Assembly: GCF_007570865.1 (NCBI RefSeq) | Contig: NZ_VLPS01000003.1 | Coordinates: 434,001-498,000 of the forward strand | Direction: 5' to 3' | Length of the DNA: 64,000 nt | Source of the DNA: Atlantibacter subterraneus | GTDB taxonomy: Bacteria; Pseudomonadota; Gammaproteobacteria; Enterobacterales; Enterobacteriaceae | In this document: one piece after another, positions 30,168 through 40,339 of the stretch | How the letters are laid out: every line of letters starts with the position of its first letter | Numbering within the stretch: position 1 is the stretch's first letter | Program-made: the position numbers and the translations under genes | The notes under the pieces: generated by a model | What the model was told of the DNA's origin: nothing | The model's database searches: none | The model's input: the letters and a program-made list of their open reading frames with translations, nothing else

Positions 30168-30270
30168 TTATCATGGTGAATACTGGATTATGTGCACCGG
30201 CTCACGCACAATGAATGCGCACTTTGCCCCTGGAGGGCAGAGGTACGCCACACCTGCAGGAGAAAAATAA

Positions 30271-30939
30271 ATGTCATCACTCAGTAAAGAAGCCGCCCTG
30301 GTTCATGAGGCGCTGGTCGCCCGCGGTCTGGAGACGCCGCTGCGTCCGCCATTGCGCGAACTGGACAACGAAACCCGCAAGCGCCTCATTTCCGAACATA
30401 TGAGCGAAATCATGCAGCTGCTCAATCTGGATCTGAGCGATGACAGTTTGATGGAAACGCCGCACCGCATCGCCAAAATGTATGTCGATGAGATTTTCTC
30501 CGGGCTGGATTACGCCAATTTCCCGAAAATCACCGTCATTGAAAATAAAATGAAGGTTGATGAAATGGTCACCGTGCGCGACATCACCCTGACCAGTACC
30601 TGCGAACACCACTTTGTGACCATCGACGGGAAAGCCACCGTGGCCTATATTCCCAAAGAGTCGGTGATCGGCCTGTCGAAAATTAACCGTATCGTGCAGT
30701 TCTTCGCCCAGCGCCCGCAGGTGCAGGAGCGTTTGACCCAGCAGATCCTGGTGGCCCTGCAAACCCTGCTTGGCACCAACAATGTCGCGGTGTCTATTGA
30801 TGCGGTGCATTACTGCGTGAAAGCGCGCGGCATTCGCGACGCGACCAGCGCGACGACCACGACCTCACTCGGCGGGCTGTTCAAGTCCAGCCAGAATACG
30901 CGTCAGGAGTTCTTGCGCGCGGTGCGTCACCACAGCTAA
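30271..30939 (+). CDS. folE: GTP cyclohydrolase I, FolE
   Basis: A 222-aa type I GTP cyclohydrolase, the same length as E. coli FolE and nearly identical. Zinc ligands are Cys111 and His114 (TSTCEHHFV) and Cys182 (HYCVKARG). It makes 7,8-dihydroneopterin triphosphate from GTP, the first step of tetrahydrofolate and also queuosine synthesis. GGAG at 30259-30262 is the ribosome site. yeiB follows after 15 nt, so the two are probably co-transcribed. Confidence 0.98.
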   Translation: MSSLSKEAALVHEALVARGLETPLRPPLRELDNETRKRLISEHMSEIMQLLNLDLSDDSLMETPHRIAKMYVDEIFSGLDYANFPKITVIENKMKVDEMVTVRDITLTSTCEHHFVTIDGKATVAYIPKESVIGLSKINRIVQFFAQRPQVQERLTQQILVALQTLLGTNNVAVSIDAVHYCVKARGIRDATSATTTTSLGGLFKSSQNTRQEFLRAVRHHS

Positions 30940-30954
30940 CAGAAGGCCGGATGC

Positions 30955-32112
30955 ATGGAACGAAATGTCACGCTTGACGCGGTTCGTGGCGTTGCCATTC
31001 TTGGCATCCTGCTGTTGAATATTATGGCTTTCGGCCTGCCGAAAGCCGCCTATCTGAATCCCGCCTGGTATGGCGATATCACCTCCCGCGACGCCTGGAC
31101 CTGGGCGCTGCTTGACCTGTTTGCCCAGGTAAAATTCCTGACCTTATTTGCGCTGTTGTTTGGCGCGGGCCTGCAATTGCTGCTGGCGCGCGGTAAACGC
31201 TGGATCCAGTCGCGTCTGACGCTGTTAGTTTTACTCGGCTTCGGCCACGGCCTGCTGCTGTGGGATGGCGACATTCTGCTGGCTTACGGGCTGGTGGGGC
31301 TGATTAGCTGGCGGCTGATCCGCGACGCGCCCAGCGTCAGGTCGTTATTCAATACCGGCCTGATGCTGTTTCTGGTGGGGCTTGGGGTATTGATATTGCT
31401 GGGCCTGATTTCCGGTGATCAGCTTAACCGCTCCTGGATCCCTGACGAGTCGGCCCTCCAGCTGGAACAGTTCTGGCGAACAGAAGGGGGAATGACCACC
31501 ATTCGCTACCGGGCGGATTTACTCTCCTCCACGCTGCTGGCTTTGGGCGCGCAGTACGGTTGGCAGCTGGCGGGTCTGATGCTGATCGGCGCGGCGCTGA
31601 TGCGCAGCGGCTGGCTGAAAGGGCAGTTTAGCCTGGGGCATTACCGGCGCACCGGCGTCATTCTGATCCTGATTGGCGTGACGATTAACCTGCCGTCGAT
31701 TCTTCTGCAATGGCATCTCAACTGGGCCTACCGCTGGTGCGGTTTCCTGTTACAGGCTCCGCGTGAGCTGAGCGCGCCGTTTCAGGTGCTGGGCTACACC
31801 GCGCTGATTTACGGCTTCTGGCCGCAGCTTTCCCGCTGGCGCATCACCGGCGCGGTGGTCTGCGTCGGGCGGATGGCGCTCAGCAACTATCTGCTGCAAA
31901 CTCTGATCTGCACCACGCTGTTCAACCGCTTCGGTCTGTTTATGAAATTCGACCGCCTGCAGCTGCTGGCCTTTGTCCCGGCGGTATGGGCCGTGAACCT
32001 GCTGTTCTCCGTCTGCTGGCTGCGCTATTTCCGCCAGGGACCGGTGGAATGGCTGTGGCGGCAATTAACCGCACGGGCATCAGGGGTTAGCCTTTCCCGC
32101 ACAGACAGATAA
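30955..32112 (+). CDS. yeiB: DUF418 membrane protein YeiB
   Basis: A 385-aa inner-membrane protein with about ten helices and the C-terminal DUF418 domain (RMALSNYLLQTLICTTLF). The N-terminus (MERNVTLDAVRGVAILGILL) is the family signature. Length equals that of E. coli YeiB. The function is unknown; related proteins resemble acyltransferase-type membrane enzymes, which is inference only. It lies directly downstream of folE. Confidence 0.93.
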   Translation: MERNVTLDAVRGVAILGILLLNIMAFGLPKAAYLNPAWYGDITSRDAWTWALLDLFAQVKFLTLFALLFGAGLQLLLARGKRWIQSRLTLLVLLGFGHGLLLWDGDILLAYGLVGLISWRLIRDAPSVRSLFNTGLMLFLVGLGVLILLGLISGDQLNRSWIPDESALQLEQFWRTEGGMTTIRYRADLLSSTLLALGAQYGWQLAGLMLIGAALMRSGWLKGQFSLGHYRRTGVILILIGVTINLPSILLQWHLNWAYRWCGFLLQAPRELSAPFQVLGYTALIYGFWPQLSRWRITGAVVCVGRMALSNYLLQTLICTTLFNRFGLFMKFDRLQLLAFVPAVWAVNLLFSVCWLRYFRQGPVEWLWRQLTARASGVSLSRTDR

Positions 32113-32142
32113 CGATCCAGATCACAATCATTAACATTTTGG

Positions 32143-32158
32143 ATGTAACCGTTTTCAG
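32143..32158. promoter_or_regulatory. GalR/GalS operator upstream of galS
   Basis: ATGTAACCGTTTTCAG matches the gal operator consensus (GTGKAANCGNTTNCAC-like) at most positions. Its centre is 19 bp upstream of the neighbouring CRP site, which corresponds to about -60, the place of the external gal operator in E. coli. Autorepression of galS is expected. Confidence 0.75.
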
Positions 32159-32161
32159 CGG

Positions 32162-32177
32162 TGTGATGCGCTTCACG
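32162..32177. promoter_or_regulatory. CRP site and promoter of galS
   Basis: TGTGATGCGCTTCACG has the CRP form TGTGA-N6-TCACA with one mismatch. If it acts at -41.5, the start would be near 32211 and CACAAT (32199-32204) would be the -10 element, as in a class II CRP promoter. Confidence 0.7.
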
Positions 32178-32265
32178 CAGCATCTATTCACGCGCTGACA
32201 CAATATCCTGAGCTTAACACAGGGGGTATTCGTGAGTTGCTGCCAAAATAAACAGGATGAGGGTT

Positions 32266-33291
32266 ATGATCACCATTCGTGATGTCGCACGTCAGGCGGG
32301 TGTATCCGTCGCCACCGTTTCCCGGGTTCTGAACAATAGCGCGCTGGTCAGCCCAGAGACGCGCGAACTGGTGCTACAGGCCGTAAACCAGCTGGGATAC
32401 CGCCCGAACGCTAATGCCCAGGCGCTGGCTACCCAGGTCAGCGATACTATTGGCGTGGTAGTCATGGACGTCTCCGACCCCTTCTTCGGCGCACTGGTAA
32501 AAGCGGTGGATACCGTGGCCCAGCAGCATCAAAAATATGTGCTGATCGGCAACAGCTATCATGAAGCGGAAAAAGAGCGCCACGCTATTGAGGTGCTGAT
32601 TCGCCATCGCTGTAACGCATTGATTGTACATGCAAAAGAGCTGTGTGACGACGAGCTGGCGCAGTTTATGGATCACATTCCCGGCATGGTGCTGATTAAC
32701 CGTATTGTCCCGGGCTATGAGCACCGTTGCGTCGGGCTGGACAACATCACTGGCGCGATGATGGCGACGCGGATGCTGCAAAGCAACGGTCATCAGCGCA
32801 TCGGCTATCTGGCTTCAAGCCATGCCATTGAAGATAACGATCATCGCCGTGAAGGCTGGCAGCGCGCGCTGGCGGAGCAGGGGATTGTCGCCCCGGAAAG
32901 CTGGGTCGGCACCGGTTCGCCAGATATGCAGGGCGGTGAGGCGGCAATGGTGGAGCTGCTGGGCCGCAATCTCCAGCTCACGGCGGTATTCGCCTATAAC
33001 GACGGGATGGCGGCGGGGGCGTTAACGGCACTGAAGGATAACGGCATTGCGGTGCCGCAGCATTTGTCACTGATTGGCTTTGACGACATTCCCATGGCCC
33101 GTTACACCGACCCGCAACTAACCACCGTGCGTTACCCGATTGTTTCAATGGCGCGGCTGGCGACAGAGCTGGCGTTACAGGGTGCGCAGGGGCTGCTCGA
33201 TAATGCAGCAACCCACTGTTTTATGCCGACTTTAGTGCGCCGCCATTCGGTAACCGGGCGTCAAATTGTGGCTCCGATCACTAGTTTGTAA
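32266..33291 (+). CDS. galS: Galactose isorepressor GalS (LacI family)
   Basis: A 341-aa LacI-family regulator. The N-terminal helix-turn-helix ([20 protein letters not shown]) and hinge are followed by a periplasmic-binding-protein-like domain that senses galactose. It matches E. coli GalS rather than GalR in its middle ([19 protein letters not shown]) and lies directly upstream of mglBAC, its main target. The ATG at 32266 is the family start, with AGGA 8 nt upstream; an in-frame ATG exists at 32257. Confidence 0.95.
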   Translation: MITIRDVARQAGVSVATVSRVLNNSALVSPETRELVLQAVNQLGYRPNANAQALATQVSDTIGVVVMDVSDPFFGALVKAVDTVAQQHQKYVLIGNSYHEAEKERHAIEVLIRHRCNALIVHAKELCDDELAQFMDHIPGMVLINRIVPGYEHRCVGLDNITGAMMATRMLQSNGHQRIGYLASSHAIEDNDHRREGWQRALAEQGIVAPESWVGTGSPDMQGGEAAMVELLGRNLQLTAVFAYNDGMAAGALTALKDNGIAVPQHLSLIGFDDIPMARYTDPQLTTVRYPIVSMARLATELALQGAQGLLDNAATHCFMPTLVRRHSVTGRQIVAPITSL

Positions 33292-33299
33292 ATATGCGT

Positions 33300-33315
33300 G
33301 ATGTAACCGCTTTCA
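33300..33315. promoter_or_regulatory. GalS/GalR operator of mglBAC
   Basis: GATGTAACCGCTTTCA shares GATGTAACCG with the galS operator and lies 18 bp (centre to centre) upstream of the mgl CRP site. This is the expected repressor site for mglBAC. Confidence 0.72.
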
Positions 33316-33318
33316 ATC

Positions 33319-33361
33319 TGTGAGTAAATTCACAGTATCTTAACAAGCCGCTGACTATGAT
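33319..33361 (+). promoter_or_regulatory. CRP-dependent promoter of mglBAC
   Basis: TGTGAGTAAATTCACA (33319-33334) is a perfect TGTGA-N6-TCACA CRP site. A -10 hexamer TATGAT lies at 33356-33361. With transcription starting near 33368, the CRP centre is at -41.5, a class II arrangement. The leader to mglB would be about 195 nt. Confidence 0.82.
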
Positions 33362-33369
33362 GTCAGCGG
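33348..33369. repeat. 8-bp inverted repeat enclosing the mgl -10 element
   Basis: CCGCTGAC (33348-33355) and GTCAGCGG (33362-33369) flank TATGAT exactly. Only a few U residues follow the second arm, so it is not a typical terminator of galS. It may be chance, a weak terminator, or a structure near the start site. Confidence 0.5.
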
Positions 33370-33563
33370 TTTAGGGGCTGAAACACTATGTAACGATAAC
33401 CATAGACGACAAGCCCGAAAGCGCAAATAACACGCAGTACTGGAGCGTTACCTGTCACGGAAGAAATTTTTCATAAGTGAACTTAGGCAGTCAGTAACGT
33501 GAACTCCACGCTGTCCTGCCGTCCATTATTCACAAGAACTACCCTGCAAATACCGGAGATACC

Positions 33564-34559
33564 ATGAATAAGAAGGTGTTGACCCTGTCCGCTGTGATGT
33601 CGTGCATGCTGTTTGGCGCTGCTGCTCAGGCAGCCGATCGTATCGGCGTGACCATCTATAAATATGACGATAACTTCATGTCTGTAGTACGTAAGGCGAT
33701 TGAGAAGGAAGCTACCGCCTCTCCGGATGTTCAACTGCTGATGAACGACTCGCAGAACGATCAGTCCAAACAGAACGACCAAATTGACGTCCTGCTGGCG
33801 AAAGGCGTGAAGTCTCTCGCTATCAACCTGGTTGACCCGGCTGCTGCGGGCACCGTGATTGAAAAAGCGCGCGGCCAGAACGTGCCAATCGTATTCTTTA
33901 ACAAAGAACCGTCCCGTAAAGCGCTGGACAGCTATGACAAGGCCTTCTACGTCGGTACTGACTCCAAAGAATCCGGCATCATCCAGGGCGACCTGATTGC
34001 CAAACACTGGGCGGCTAACCAGGCCTGGGATCTGAACAAAGACGGCCAGATCCAGTTCGTACTGCTGAAAGGCGAGCCGGGCCACCCGGATGCTGAAGCG
34101 CGTACCACTTACGTGATCAAAGAGCTGAACGATAAGGGCATCAAAACCCAGCAGCTGCAGCTTGATACCGCAATGTGGGATACCGCAATGGCGAAAGACA
34201 AGATGGACGCATGGCTGTCTGGTCCGAACGCGAACAAAATTGAAGTGGTTATTGCCAACAACGACGCCATGGCAATGGGCGCGGTTGAAGCGCTGAAAGC
34301 CCACAACAAATCCTCTATTCCGGTGTTCGGCGTTGACGCCCTGCCAGAAGCCCTGGCGCTGGTTAAATCCGGTGCGATGGCTGGTACCGTGCTGAACGAC
34401 GCCAACAACCAGGCGAAAGCGACTTTCGATCTGGCGAAAAACCTGGCAGCAGGTAAAGGCGCCGCCGACGGCACTAACTGGAAAATCGACAACAAAGTTG
34501 TGCGTATTCCTTACGTCGGTGTTGATCAAGCCAACCTGGCTGAGTTCACTAACAAATAA
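33564..34559 (+). CDS. mglB: Galactose/glucose-binding protein MglB
   Basis: A 331-aa periplasmic binding protein. The signal peptide is residues 1-23 (ending AQA) and the mature protein starts [15 protein letters not shown]. The calcium-binding loop (DLNKDGQIQ) typical of GGBP is present. It binds D-galactose and D-glucose for MglAC and signals to the chemoreceptor Trg. It is first in mglBAC under CRP and GalS sites. A hairpin after it probably raises mglB mRNA levels relative to mglAC. Confidence 0.97.
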   Translation: MNKKVLTLSAVMSCMLFGAAAQAADRIGVTIYKYDDNFMSVVRKAIEKEATASPDVQLLMNDSQNDQSKQNDQIDVLLAKGVKSLAINLVDPAAAGTVIEKARGQNVPIVFFNKEPSRKALDSYDKAFYVGTDSKESGIIQGDLIAKHWAANQAWDLNKDGQIQFVLLKGEPGHPDAEARTTYVIKELNDKGIKTQQLQLDTAMWDTAMAKDKMDAWLSGPNANKIEVVIANNDAMAMGAVEALKAHNKSSIPVFGVDALPEALALVKSGAMAGTVLNDANNQAKATFDLAKNLAAGKGAADGTNWKIDNKVVRIPYVGVDQANLAEFTNK

Positions 34560-34571
34560 TAAGCCGTACTT

Positions 34572-34600
34572 AAAGGGCGCAAGCTGCGCCCTTTTTTAAA
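34572..34600 (+). terminator. Hairpin between mglB and mglA (attenuating terminator)
   Basis: AAGGGCGCA and TGCGCCCTT pair around a short loop and six T follow. It lies within the mglBAC operon, so it probably lowers read-through into mglAC and protects the mglB 3' end, giving excess binding protein. Confidence 0.78.
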
Positions 34601-34642
34601 CTCGTCATACGCCGTCAACCTATTACGCCACCAGGTATAACT

Positions 34643-36163
34643 ATGGTCAGCACGAACACGCAATCCTCAGGCGAATACTTGTTAGAAATGAGCGGTATCG
34701 ACAAGTCATTCCCGGGCGTTAAGGCACTGGATAATGTTAATTTGAAAGTACGCCCACATTCTATCCATGCATTAATGGGTGAAAACGGGGCGGGTAAATC
34801 GACATTATTAAAATGCCTTTTTGGGATCTATAAAAAAGATTCCGGCAGCATTCTTTTTCAGGGGAAAGAGATCGATTTCCAGTCAACCAAAGAAGCGCTG
34901 GAAAATGGCATCTCAATGGTTCACCAGGAATTAAACCTGGTATTACAACGTTCCGTGATGGACAACATGTGGTTGGGGCGTTACCCAACTAAAGGCGTGT
35001 TTGTCGATCAGGATAAAATGTACCGCGATACCAAAGCGATTTTCGATGAGCTGGATATTGATATCGATCCACGCGCTCGCGTAGGGACGCTTTCTGTATC
35101 GCAGATGCAGATGATTGAAATCGCCAAAGCGTTTTCCTATGACGCTAAGATCGTGATTATGGATGAGCCCACTTCTTCCTTAACGGAAAAAGAGGTTAAT
35201 CATCTGTTCAAAATTATTCGTAAATTGAAAGAGCGCGGCTGCGGCATCGTGTATATCTCCCACAAAATGGAAGAGATCTTTCAGTTGTGCGATGAAATAA
35301 CCATTCTGCGTGATGGTCAGTGGATTGCCACCCAGCCGCTGGAAGGGCTGGATATGGACAAGATCATCGCCATGATGGTGGGTCGTTCCCTGAACCAGCG
35401 CTTCCCGGATAAAGAAAACGTCCCGGGTGAAGTGATCCTCGAAGTGAAAAACCTGACCTCCCTGCGTCAGCCGTCGATTCGCGACGTCAGCTTCGATCTG
35501 CACAAAGGCGAAATTTTAGGTATTGCCGGGCTGGTGGGTGCCAAGCGTACCGACATCGTGGAAACCTTATTCGGCATCCGCGAAAAATCCGCCGGGACCA
35601 TTAAGCTGCACGGCAAGCAAATTAATAACCATAACGCTAATGAGGCAATTAACCACGGTTTCGCCCTGGTCACCGAGGAGCGACGCTCTACGGGTATTTA
35701 TGCCTATCTGGATATCGGCTTTAACTCGCTTATTTCCAACATTCGCAAATACAAAAACAAAGTCGGGCTGCTGGATAATTCCCGCATGAAAAGTGATACC
35801 CAGTGGGTTATTGATGCCATGCGCGTAAAAACGCCGGGCCATCGCACCCAGATCGGTTCGCTTTCCGGTGGTAACCAGCAAAAGGTCATTATCGGGCGCT
35901 GGCTGTTAACCCAGCCAGAAATTCTGATGCTTGATGAACCGACCCGCGGTATTGACGTCGGCGCGAAGTTTGAAATTTATCAGCTGATTGCTGAACTGGC
36001 GAAAAAAGGCAAAGGGATCATTATTATCTCCTCCGAAATGCCAGAGCTGTTAGGAATAACCGACCGTATCCTGGTTATGAGCAATGGTCTCGTTTCCGGA
36101 ATTGTTGACACCAAAACGACGTCGCAGAATGAAATTTTGCGTCTTGCGTCTTTGCACCTTTAA
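34643..36163 (+). CDS. mglA: Galactose ABC importer ATPase MglA
   Basis: A 506-aa fused ABC ATPase of the carbohydrate uptake type 2 class. Domain 1 has Walker [10 protein letters not shown] at 46-54 and signature [12 protein letters not shown]. Domain 2 has a degenerate Walker A (GLVGAKRTD), as usual in MglA/RbsA, and signature LSGGNQQKV. It drives MglBC transport. Fifteen nt separate it from mglC. Confidence 0.97.
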   Translation: MVSTNTQSSGEYLLEMSGIDKSFPGVKALDNVNLKVRPHSIHALMGENGAGKSTLLKCLFGIYKKDSGSILFQGKEIDFQSTKEALENGISMVHQELNLVLQRSVMDNMWLGRYPTKGVFVDQDKMYRDTKAIFDELDIDIDPRARVGTLSVSQMQMIEIAKAFSYDAKIVIMDEPTSSLTEKEVNHLFKIIRKLKERGCGIVYISHKMEEIFQLCDEITILRDGQWIATQPLEGLDMDKIIAMMVGRSLNQRFPDKENVPGEVILEVKNLTSLRQPSIRDVSFDLHKGEILGIAGLVGAKRTDIVETLFGIREKSAGTIKLHGKQINNHNANEAINHGFALVTEERRSTGIYAYLDIGFNSLISNIRKYKNKVGLLDNSRMKSDTQWVIDAMRVKTPGHRTQIGSLSGGNQQKVIIGRWLLTQPEILMLDEPTRGIDVGAKFEIYQLIAELAKKGKGIIIISSEMPELLGITDRILVMSNGLVSGIVDTKTTSQNEILRLASLHL

Positions 36164-36178
36164 TATCAGGGGCTCCTC

Positions 36179-37189
36179 ATGAGTGCGTTAAATAAGAAAA
36201 GTTTTCTCACTTATCTGAAAGAAGGCGGTATTTACGTCGTCCTTTTAGTTTTGCTGGCCATTATTATTTTCCAGGACCCGACATTCTTAAGCCTGTTGAA
36301 CTTAAGTAACATTCTGACCCAGTCTTCGGTGCGTATTATCATCGCGCTGGGCGTGGCGGGCCTTATCGTCACCCAGGGTACTGACCTGTCTGCCGGTCGT
36401 CAGGTTGGCCTGGCGGCGGTTGTGGCGGCAACCCTGTTACAGTCGATGGAAAACGCCAACAAAGTGTTCCCGGAAATGGCGACCATGCCGATTTTCGTGG
36501 TGATCCTGATTGTCTGCGCTATCGGCGCGATCATCGGCCTGATAAACGGCATCGTTATCGCTTACCTGAACGTGACGCCGTTTATCACCACTCTGGGCAC
36601 CATGATCATCGTGTACGGTATTAACTCCCTGTACTACGACTTCGTGGGCGCATCGCCGATCTCCGGTTTTGACAGCGGCTTCTCGACGTTTACCCAGGGC
36701 TTTATCGCGTTGGGCAGTTTCCGGCTCTCATATATCACCTTCTATGCGCTGATTGCGGTGGCCTTCGTCTGGATCCTGTGGAACAAAACCCGCTTTGGTA
36801 AAAACATCTTCGCCATTGGCGGCAACCCGGAAGCGGCGAAAGTGTCGGGCGTAAACGTGGCCCTGAATCTGCTGATGATTTATGCGCTGTCCGGCGTGTT
36901 CTATGCCTTCGGCGGTTTGCTGGAAGCGGGCCGTATCGGCTCCGCCACTAACAACCTCGGCTTTATGTACGAACTGGATGCGATTGCCGCGTGCGTGGTG
37001 GGTGGCGTTTCCTTCAGCGGCGGCGTGGGGACGGTGATTGGCGTGGTAACCGGTGTGATCATCTTTACGGTTATCAACTACGGCCTGACCTACATCGGCG
37101 TGAACCCGTACTGGCAGTACATTATCAAAGGCGCAATCATCATTTTCGCGGTTGCCCTGGATTCCCTGAAATACGCCCGTAAGAAGTAA
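36179..37189 (+). CDS. mglC: Galactose ABC importer permease MglC
   Basis: A 336-aa inner-membrane permease of the RbsC/AraH family with about ten helices. Conserved segments include GTDLSAGRQVGLAAVVAA and the EAA-like loop with FAIGGNPEAAKVSGVNV. It forms the channel of MglBAC. It ends the operon at a strong terminator. Confidence 0.97.
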   Translation: MSALNKKSFLTYLKEGGIYVVLLVLLAIIIFQDPTFLSLLNLSNILTQSSVRIIIALGVAGLIVTQGTDLSAGRQVGLAAVVAATLLQSMENANKVFPEMATMPIFVVILIVCAIGAIIGLINGIVIAYLNVTPFITTLGTMIIVYGINSLYYDFVGASPISGFDSGFSTFTQGFIALGSFRLSYITFYALIAVAFVWILWNKTRFGKNIFAIGGNPEAAKVSGVNVALNLLMIYALSGVFYAFGGLLEAGRIGSATNNLGFMYELDAIAACVVGGVSFSGGVGTVIGVVTGVIIFTVINYGLTYIGVNPYWQYIIKGAIIIFAVALDSLKYARKK

Positions 37190-37205
37190 TATTGACCTGC
37201 TTTGT

Positions 37206-37233
37206 CCAGCCCCCGGTTTCGGGGGCTTTTTTT
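37206..37233 (+). terminator. Rho-independent terminator of mglBAC
   Basis: AGCCCCCG and CGGGGGCT form an 8-bp stem with a GTTT loop and a run of seven T. It abuts the stop of the converging AI-2E-family gene. Confidence 0.93.
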
Positions 37234-37234
37234 A

Positions 37235-38350
37235 TTAGCGTTTTGTTTCGGTCACTTCCTGCTGCGCAGGCACCTTCGAATCATCCCCGTTCAGCCGTCG
37301 TTTCTCCTGGTCGGCCTGGTAGAAATAATTCCAGCAGGTAACAAACAGCGCCGCGACCATCGGGCCGATTACAAAGCCGTTGATGCCGTAAATGCTCAGC
37401 CCGCCCAGCGTGGTGATCAGGATCAACCAGTCCGGCATGCGGATATCTTTACCCACCAGCAGCGGGCGCAGAATATTGTCCGACAGGCCCACCACCACCA
37501 CAAACCACAGCGTCAGCAATAAGCCTTTAATAATCATCCCGGTGGCAAACAGGTAAATCGCCGCCGGGATCCACACCAGCGCCGTACCCACCGCCGGGAT
37601 CAGCGACAGGAACGCCATCAGCGCGCCCCACAGCAGGCTGGCTTCAATGCCCGCGAAGTAAAATGCGATACCCCCCAGCGCGCCCTGAACCACCGCGACG
37701 ACCACGGTGCCTTTCACCGTGGCGCGCGCTACGGCGGCGAAGCGGGCGAACAGGCGGTATTTCATGTTGTTTTCCAGCGGGATGGCTTTAAACGCCAGCT
37801 CCACCAGCCGTGCGCCATCTTTCAGGAAGAAGAACAGCAGATACAGCATCACGCCGAATCCCACCGCCAGGCCGAAGGTGTTTTTACTGATCAGCAACAC
37901 GCTGCCAGCGGCATACTGGCTGCCTTTCATGGCGACTTCAGAGAGTTTGCTGCGGATGTCGGTAAGGTTATCGAGCTGATATTCCGCCAGCAGACCGCGC
38001 GCCCAGTCCGGCAGATAGCCAAGATATTCGTAAAACAGCCGCGCGATATTGGCGTTATCGGTTTGCAGGTTCTGGTAGACGGTATTAAATTCCCGCGCCA
38101 GCGAAGAGGCGATAATTGCCAACGGGGTGAAAACGATTAAACAGATCACCAGCAGCGTCAGCAGCGCAGCCAGCCCGTTGCGGCCACCGGTGGTGCGGCT
38201 CAGCCAGATTTTGGTTTTATAAAAAATAACGGCGAGGATAACGGCCCACAGCAGTGAGGAGAACCAGGGACGTAAAATGCTGCACAATGCCAGCGTGACC
38301 AGCGCCAGAATCAGCGCGAAAAGTATTTTCGAAGTTTTTCCCATCAGCAT
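37235..38350 (-). CDS. AI-2E family (PerM/TqsA/YdiK-like) membrane transporter
   Basis: A 371-aa inner-membrane protein with eight predicted helices and the AI-2E_transport family layout. Two N-terminal helices (FALILALVTLALCSIL, LLWAVILAVIFY) come first, then a helical cytoplasmic or periplasmic segment and a C-terminal core with GLSDNILRPLLVGKDIRMP. It resembles E. coli YdiK more than TqsA by eye, but I do not assign a symbol. Substrate is unknown; family members have been linked to autoinducer-2 export or Na+/H+ antiport. The ATG at 38350 has AGGG upstream. It is not found between mgl and sanA in K-12. Confidence 0.85.
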   Translation of the reverse strand: MLMGKTSKILFALILALVTLALCSILRPWFSSLLWAVILAVIFYKTKIWLSRTTGGRNGLAALLTLLVICLIVFTPLAIIASSLAREFNTVYQNLQTDNANIARLFYEYLGYLPDWARGLLAEYQLDNLTDIRSKLSEVAMKGSQYAAGSVLLISKNTFGLAVGFGVMLYLLFFFLKDGARLVELAFKAIPLENNMKYRLFARFAAVARATVKGTVVVAVVQGALGGIAFYFAGIEASLLWGALMAFLSLIPAVGTALVWIPAAIYLFATGMIIKGLLLTLWFVVVVGLSDNILRPLLVGKDIRMPDWLILITTLGGLSIYGINGFVIGPMVAALFVTCWNYFYQADQEKRRLNGDDSKVPAQQEVTETKR

Positions 38351-38490
38351 AGTTATTCCCTTTTGACGGCGTGAGAGACACGCGTTGCGCATAAGTCAGT
38401 GTAGACGCTGTATAAACGAGGACAGTTTCCGCGAACGCCGGAAGTGAAGAATTCAGAATGGAGGAAGACGGTGCGGTTAACAAAACGCCG

Positions 38491-39213
<723 letters not shown>

Positions 39214-39271
39214 TCAGAACAGGAAAATTGTCACCAAGGCTACTTTACCCGCCAGGCGAGCGCAACCGGTG

Positions 39272-39309
39272 ACCGTGCGGGTGGATTAAAATTAAGCATT
39301 CCGCACGGT
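39272..39309. repeat. 9-bp inverted repeat between cdd and sanA
   Basis: ACCGTGCGG (39272-39280) and CCGCACGGT (39301-39309) are perfect reverse complements with a 20-nt AT-rich loop. It begins 13 nt past the cdd stop. There is no U-run after it on the minus strand, so any termination would be weak. Confidence 0.45.
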
Positions 39310-39322
39310 GCAGCGCAAAGCA

Positions 39323-40207
39323 TCAGGCCAGCAGCACCCGATCGACATTCTGGCAGCCCAGGCCATTGAGAGTGGAAACCGTCGGTGCCCACTGGCTGAT
39401 ATTGCCATTCGGCAGCTCAGCGAGGATAGCGCGCTGGATATCCGCAAAGCCGTAGCCTTTCAGGATCACCAGATTCAGCGTCGCCTGCAACGGCGGCAGG
39501 GACGGGTTGAAGGCGGCGTTTTCGGCATAGCTACCGGTCAGGATGGTGCCGTCGCGCAGTTCCATCGCCAGGCCGCACGGCGACTGGGTATATGGCGCGT
39601 GGCTGCGGTTGGCCGCTTTAATCGCCTGCTGGCTCAGCTCATCGCCTTCCAGCGCGAAACCGTGATCTTCGGCATCGAAAATGGTGGTTTTGATATCCAG
39701 ATCGCGCGGGCCAAAGGCGTCAGGCAGATAGTCTTTCAGCCTGGCGGCGGCGCGGCCCGGTAAATGGATGTGCAAATCGAGGCCGCTGTTTAGTTCGTTC
39801 ATAAACTGGCGGCAGTGCCCGCATGGCGTGTAATTAACGGTAATCGCCCGCAGGCCCGTTTCACCGCTCATCCACGCGTGGGTAATAGCGCTTTGTTCGG
39901 CGTGGACAGTTTGTTGCAGCGCGATGCCGGGGTACTCCATATTCGCGCCAAACCATAAATTGCCGCTGATGCCGCGCGCGATAGCACCGACGTTAAAATG
40001 GGAAATAGGGGTTTCTGCATACGCCGCCGCGAGCGGCAGTAAGGCGAACGCCAGTTCGTCTTCGTTAAGCCCGCACTGGCGTTGGATCTGTTGCGACTGC
40101 TCGGCAGTCAGCATCGCCGGAAAATGTTCGTCATCCAGCAGGGGAGCAAGCGCGGTTTGCAGAGGCTGAGAAAGCCCGGCAAAGGCGGTATGAAATCGTG
40201 AATGCAT
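39323..40207 (-). CDS. cdd: Cytidine deaminase Cdd
   Basis: A 294-aa deaminase with a catalytic N-terminal half and a non-catalytic C-terminal half, as in the E. coli dimeric enzyme. Zinc-site residues His102 and Glu104 (TVHAEQSAI) and Cys129 and Cys132 (TPCGHCRQF) are present. It converts cytidine and deoxycytidine to uridine and deoxyuridine for pyrimidine salvage. Upstream CRP-like sites spaced 50 bp apart suggest the CRP/CytR control known from E. coli. Confidence 0.97.
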   Translation of the reverse strand: MHSRFHTAFAGLSQPLQTALAPLLDDEHFPAMLTAEQSQQIQRQCGLNEDELAFALLPLAAAYAETPISHFNVGAIARGISGNLWFGANMEYPGIALQQTVHAEQSAITHAWMSGETGLRAITVNYTPCGHCRQFMNELNSGLDLHIHLPGRAAARLKDYLPDAFGPRDLDIKTTIFDAEDHGFALEGDELSQQAIKAANRSHAPYTQSPCGLAMELRDGTILTGSYAENAAFNPSLPPLQATLNLVILKGYGFADIQRAILAELPNGNISQWAPTVSTLNGLGCQNVDRVLLA

Positions 40208-40268
40208 GGCAAAGCCTCTCTATATCGGTTACTGGATCCGTAGTTTACGGAGCCAGTAAGGCCCGATA

Positions 40269-40284
40269 TGTGATGAGTGTCTCG
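40269..40284 (-). promoter_or_regulatory. Proximal CRP-like site of cdd
   Basis: TGTGATGAGTGTCTCG, read on the plus strand, has one perfect CRP half (TGTGA) and a poor second half. Its centre is about 69 bp before the cdd start and 50 bp from the distal dyad. The arrangement resembles the E. coli cdd promoter with two CRP sites and CytR between them. Confidence 0.55.
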
Positions 40285-40313
40285 TTATTTATGCAACGAA
40301 TTTTCTTTCATAC

Positions 40314-40339
40314 AAATTTGCGCGACATCTCGCAAATTT
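40314..40339 (-). promoter_or_regulatory. Distal palindromic CRP-like site of cdd
   Basis: AAATTTGCG (40314-40322) and CGCAAATTT (40331-40339) form a perfect 9-bp dyad with an 8-nt spacer. It has CRP-site geometry (TGCGA-N6-GCGCA on the minus strand) and resembles the E. coli cdd site as I recall it. It touches the yohK stop codon. Confidence 0.55.

Noticed and set aside
30191-30210. TGTGC...GCACA inverted words upstream of folE as a CRP or other operator
   Set aside because: The half sites each have a mismatch and the spacing fits poorly. No MetJ boxes were seen either, so no regulatory claim is made.
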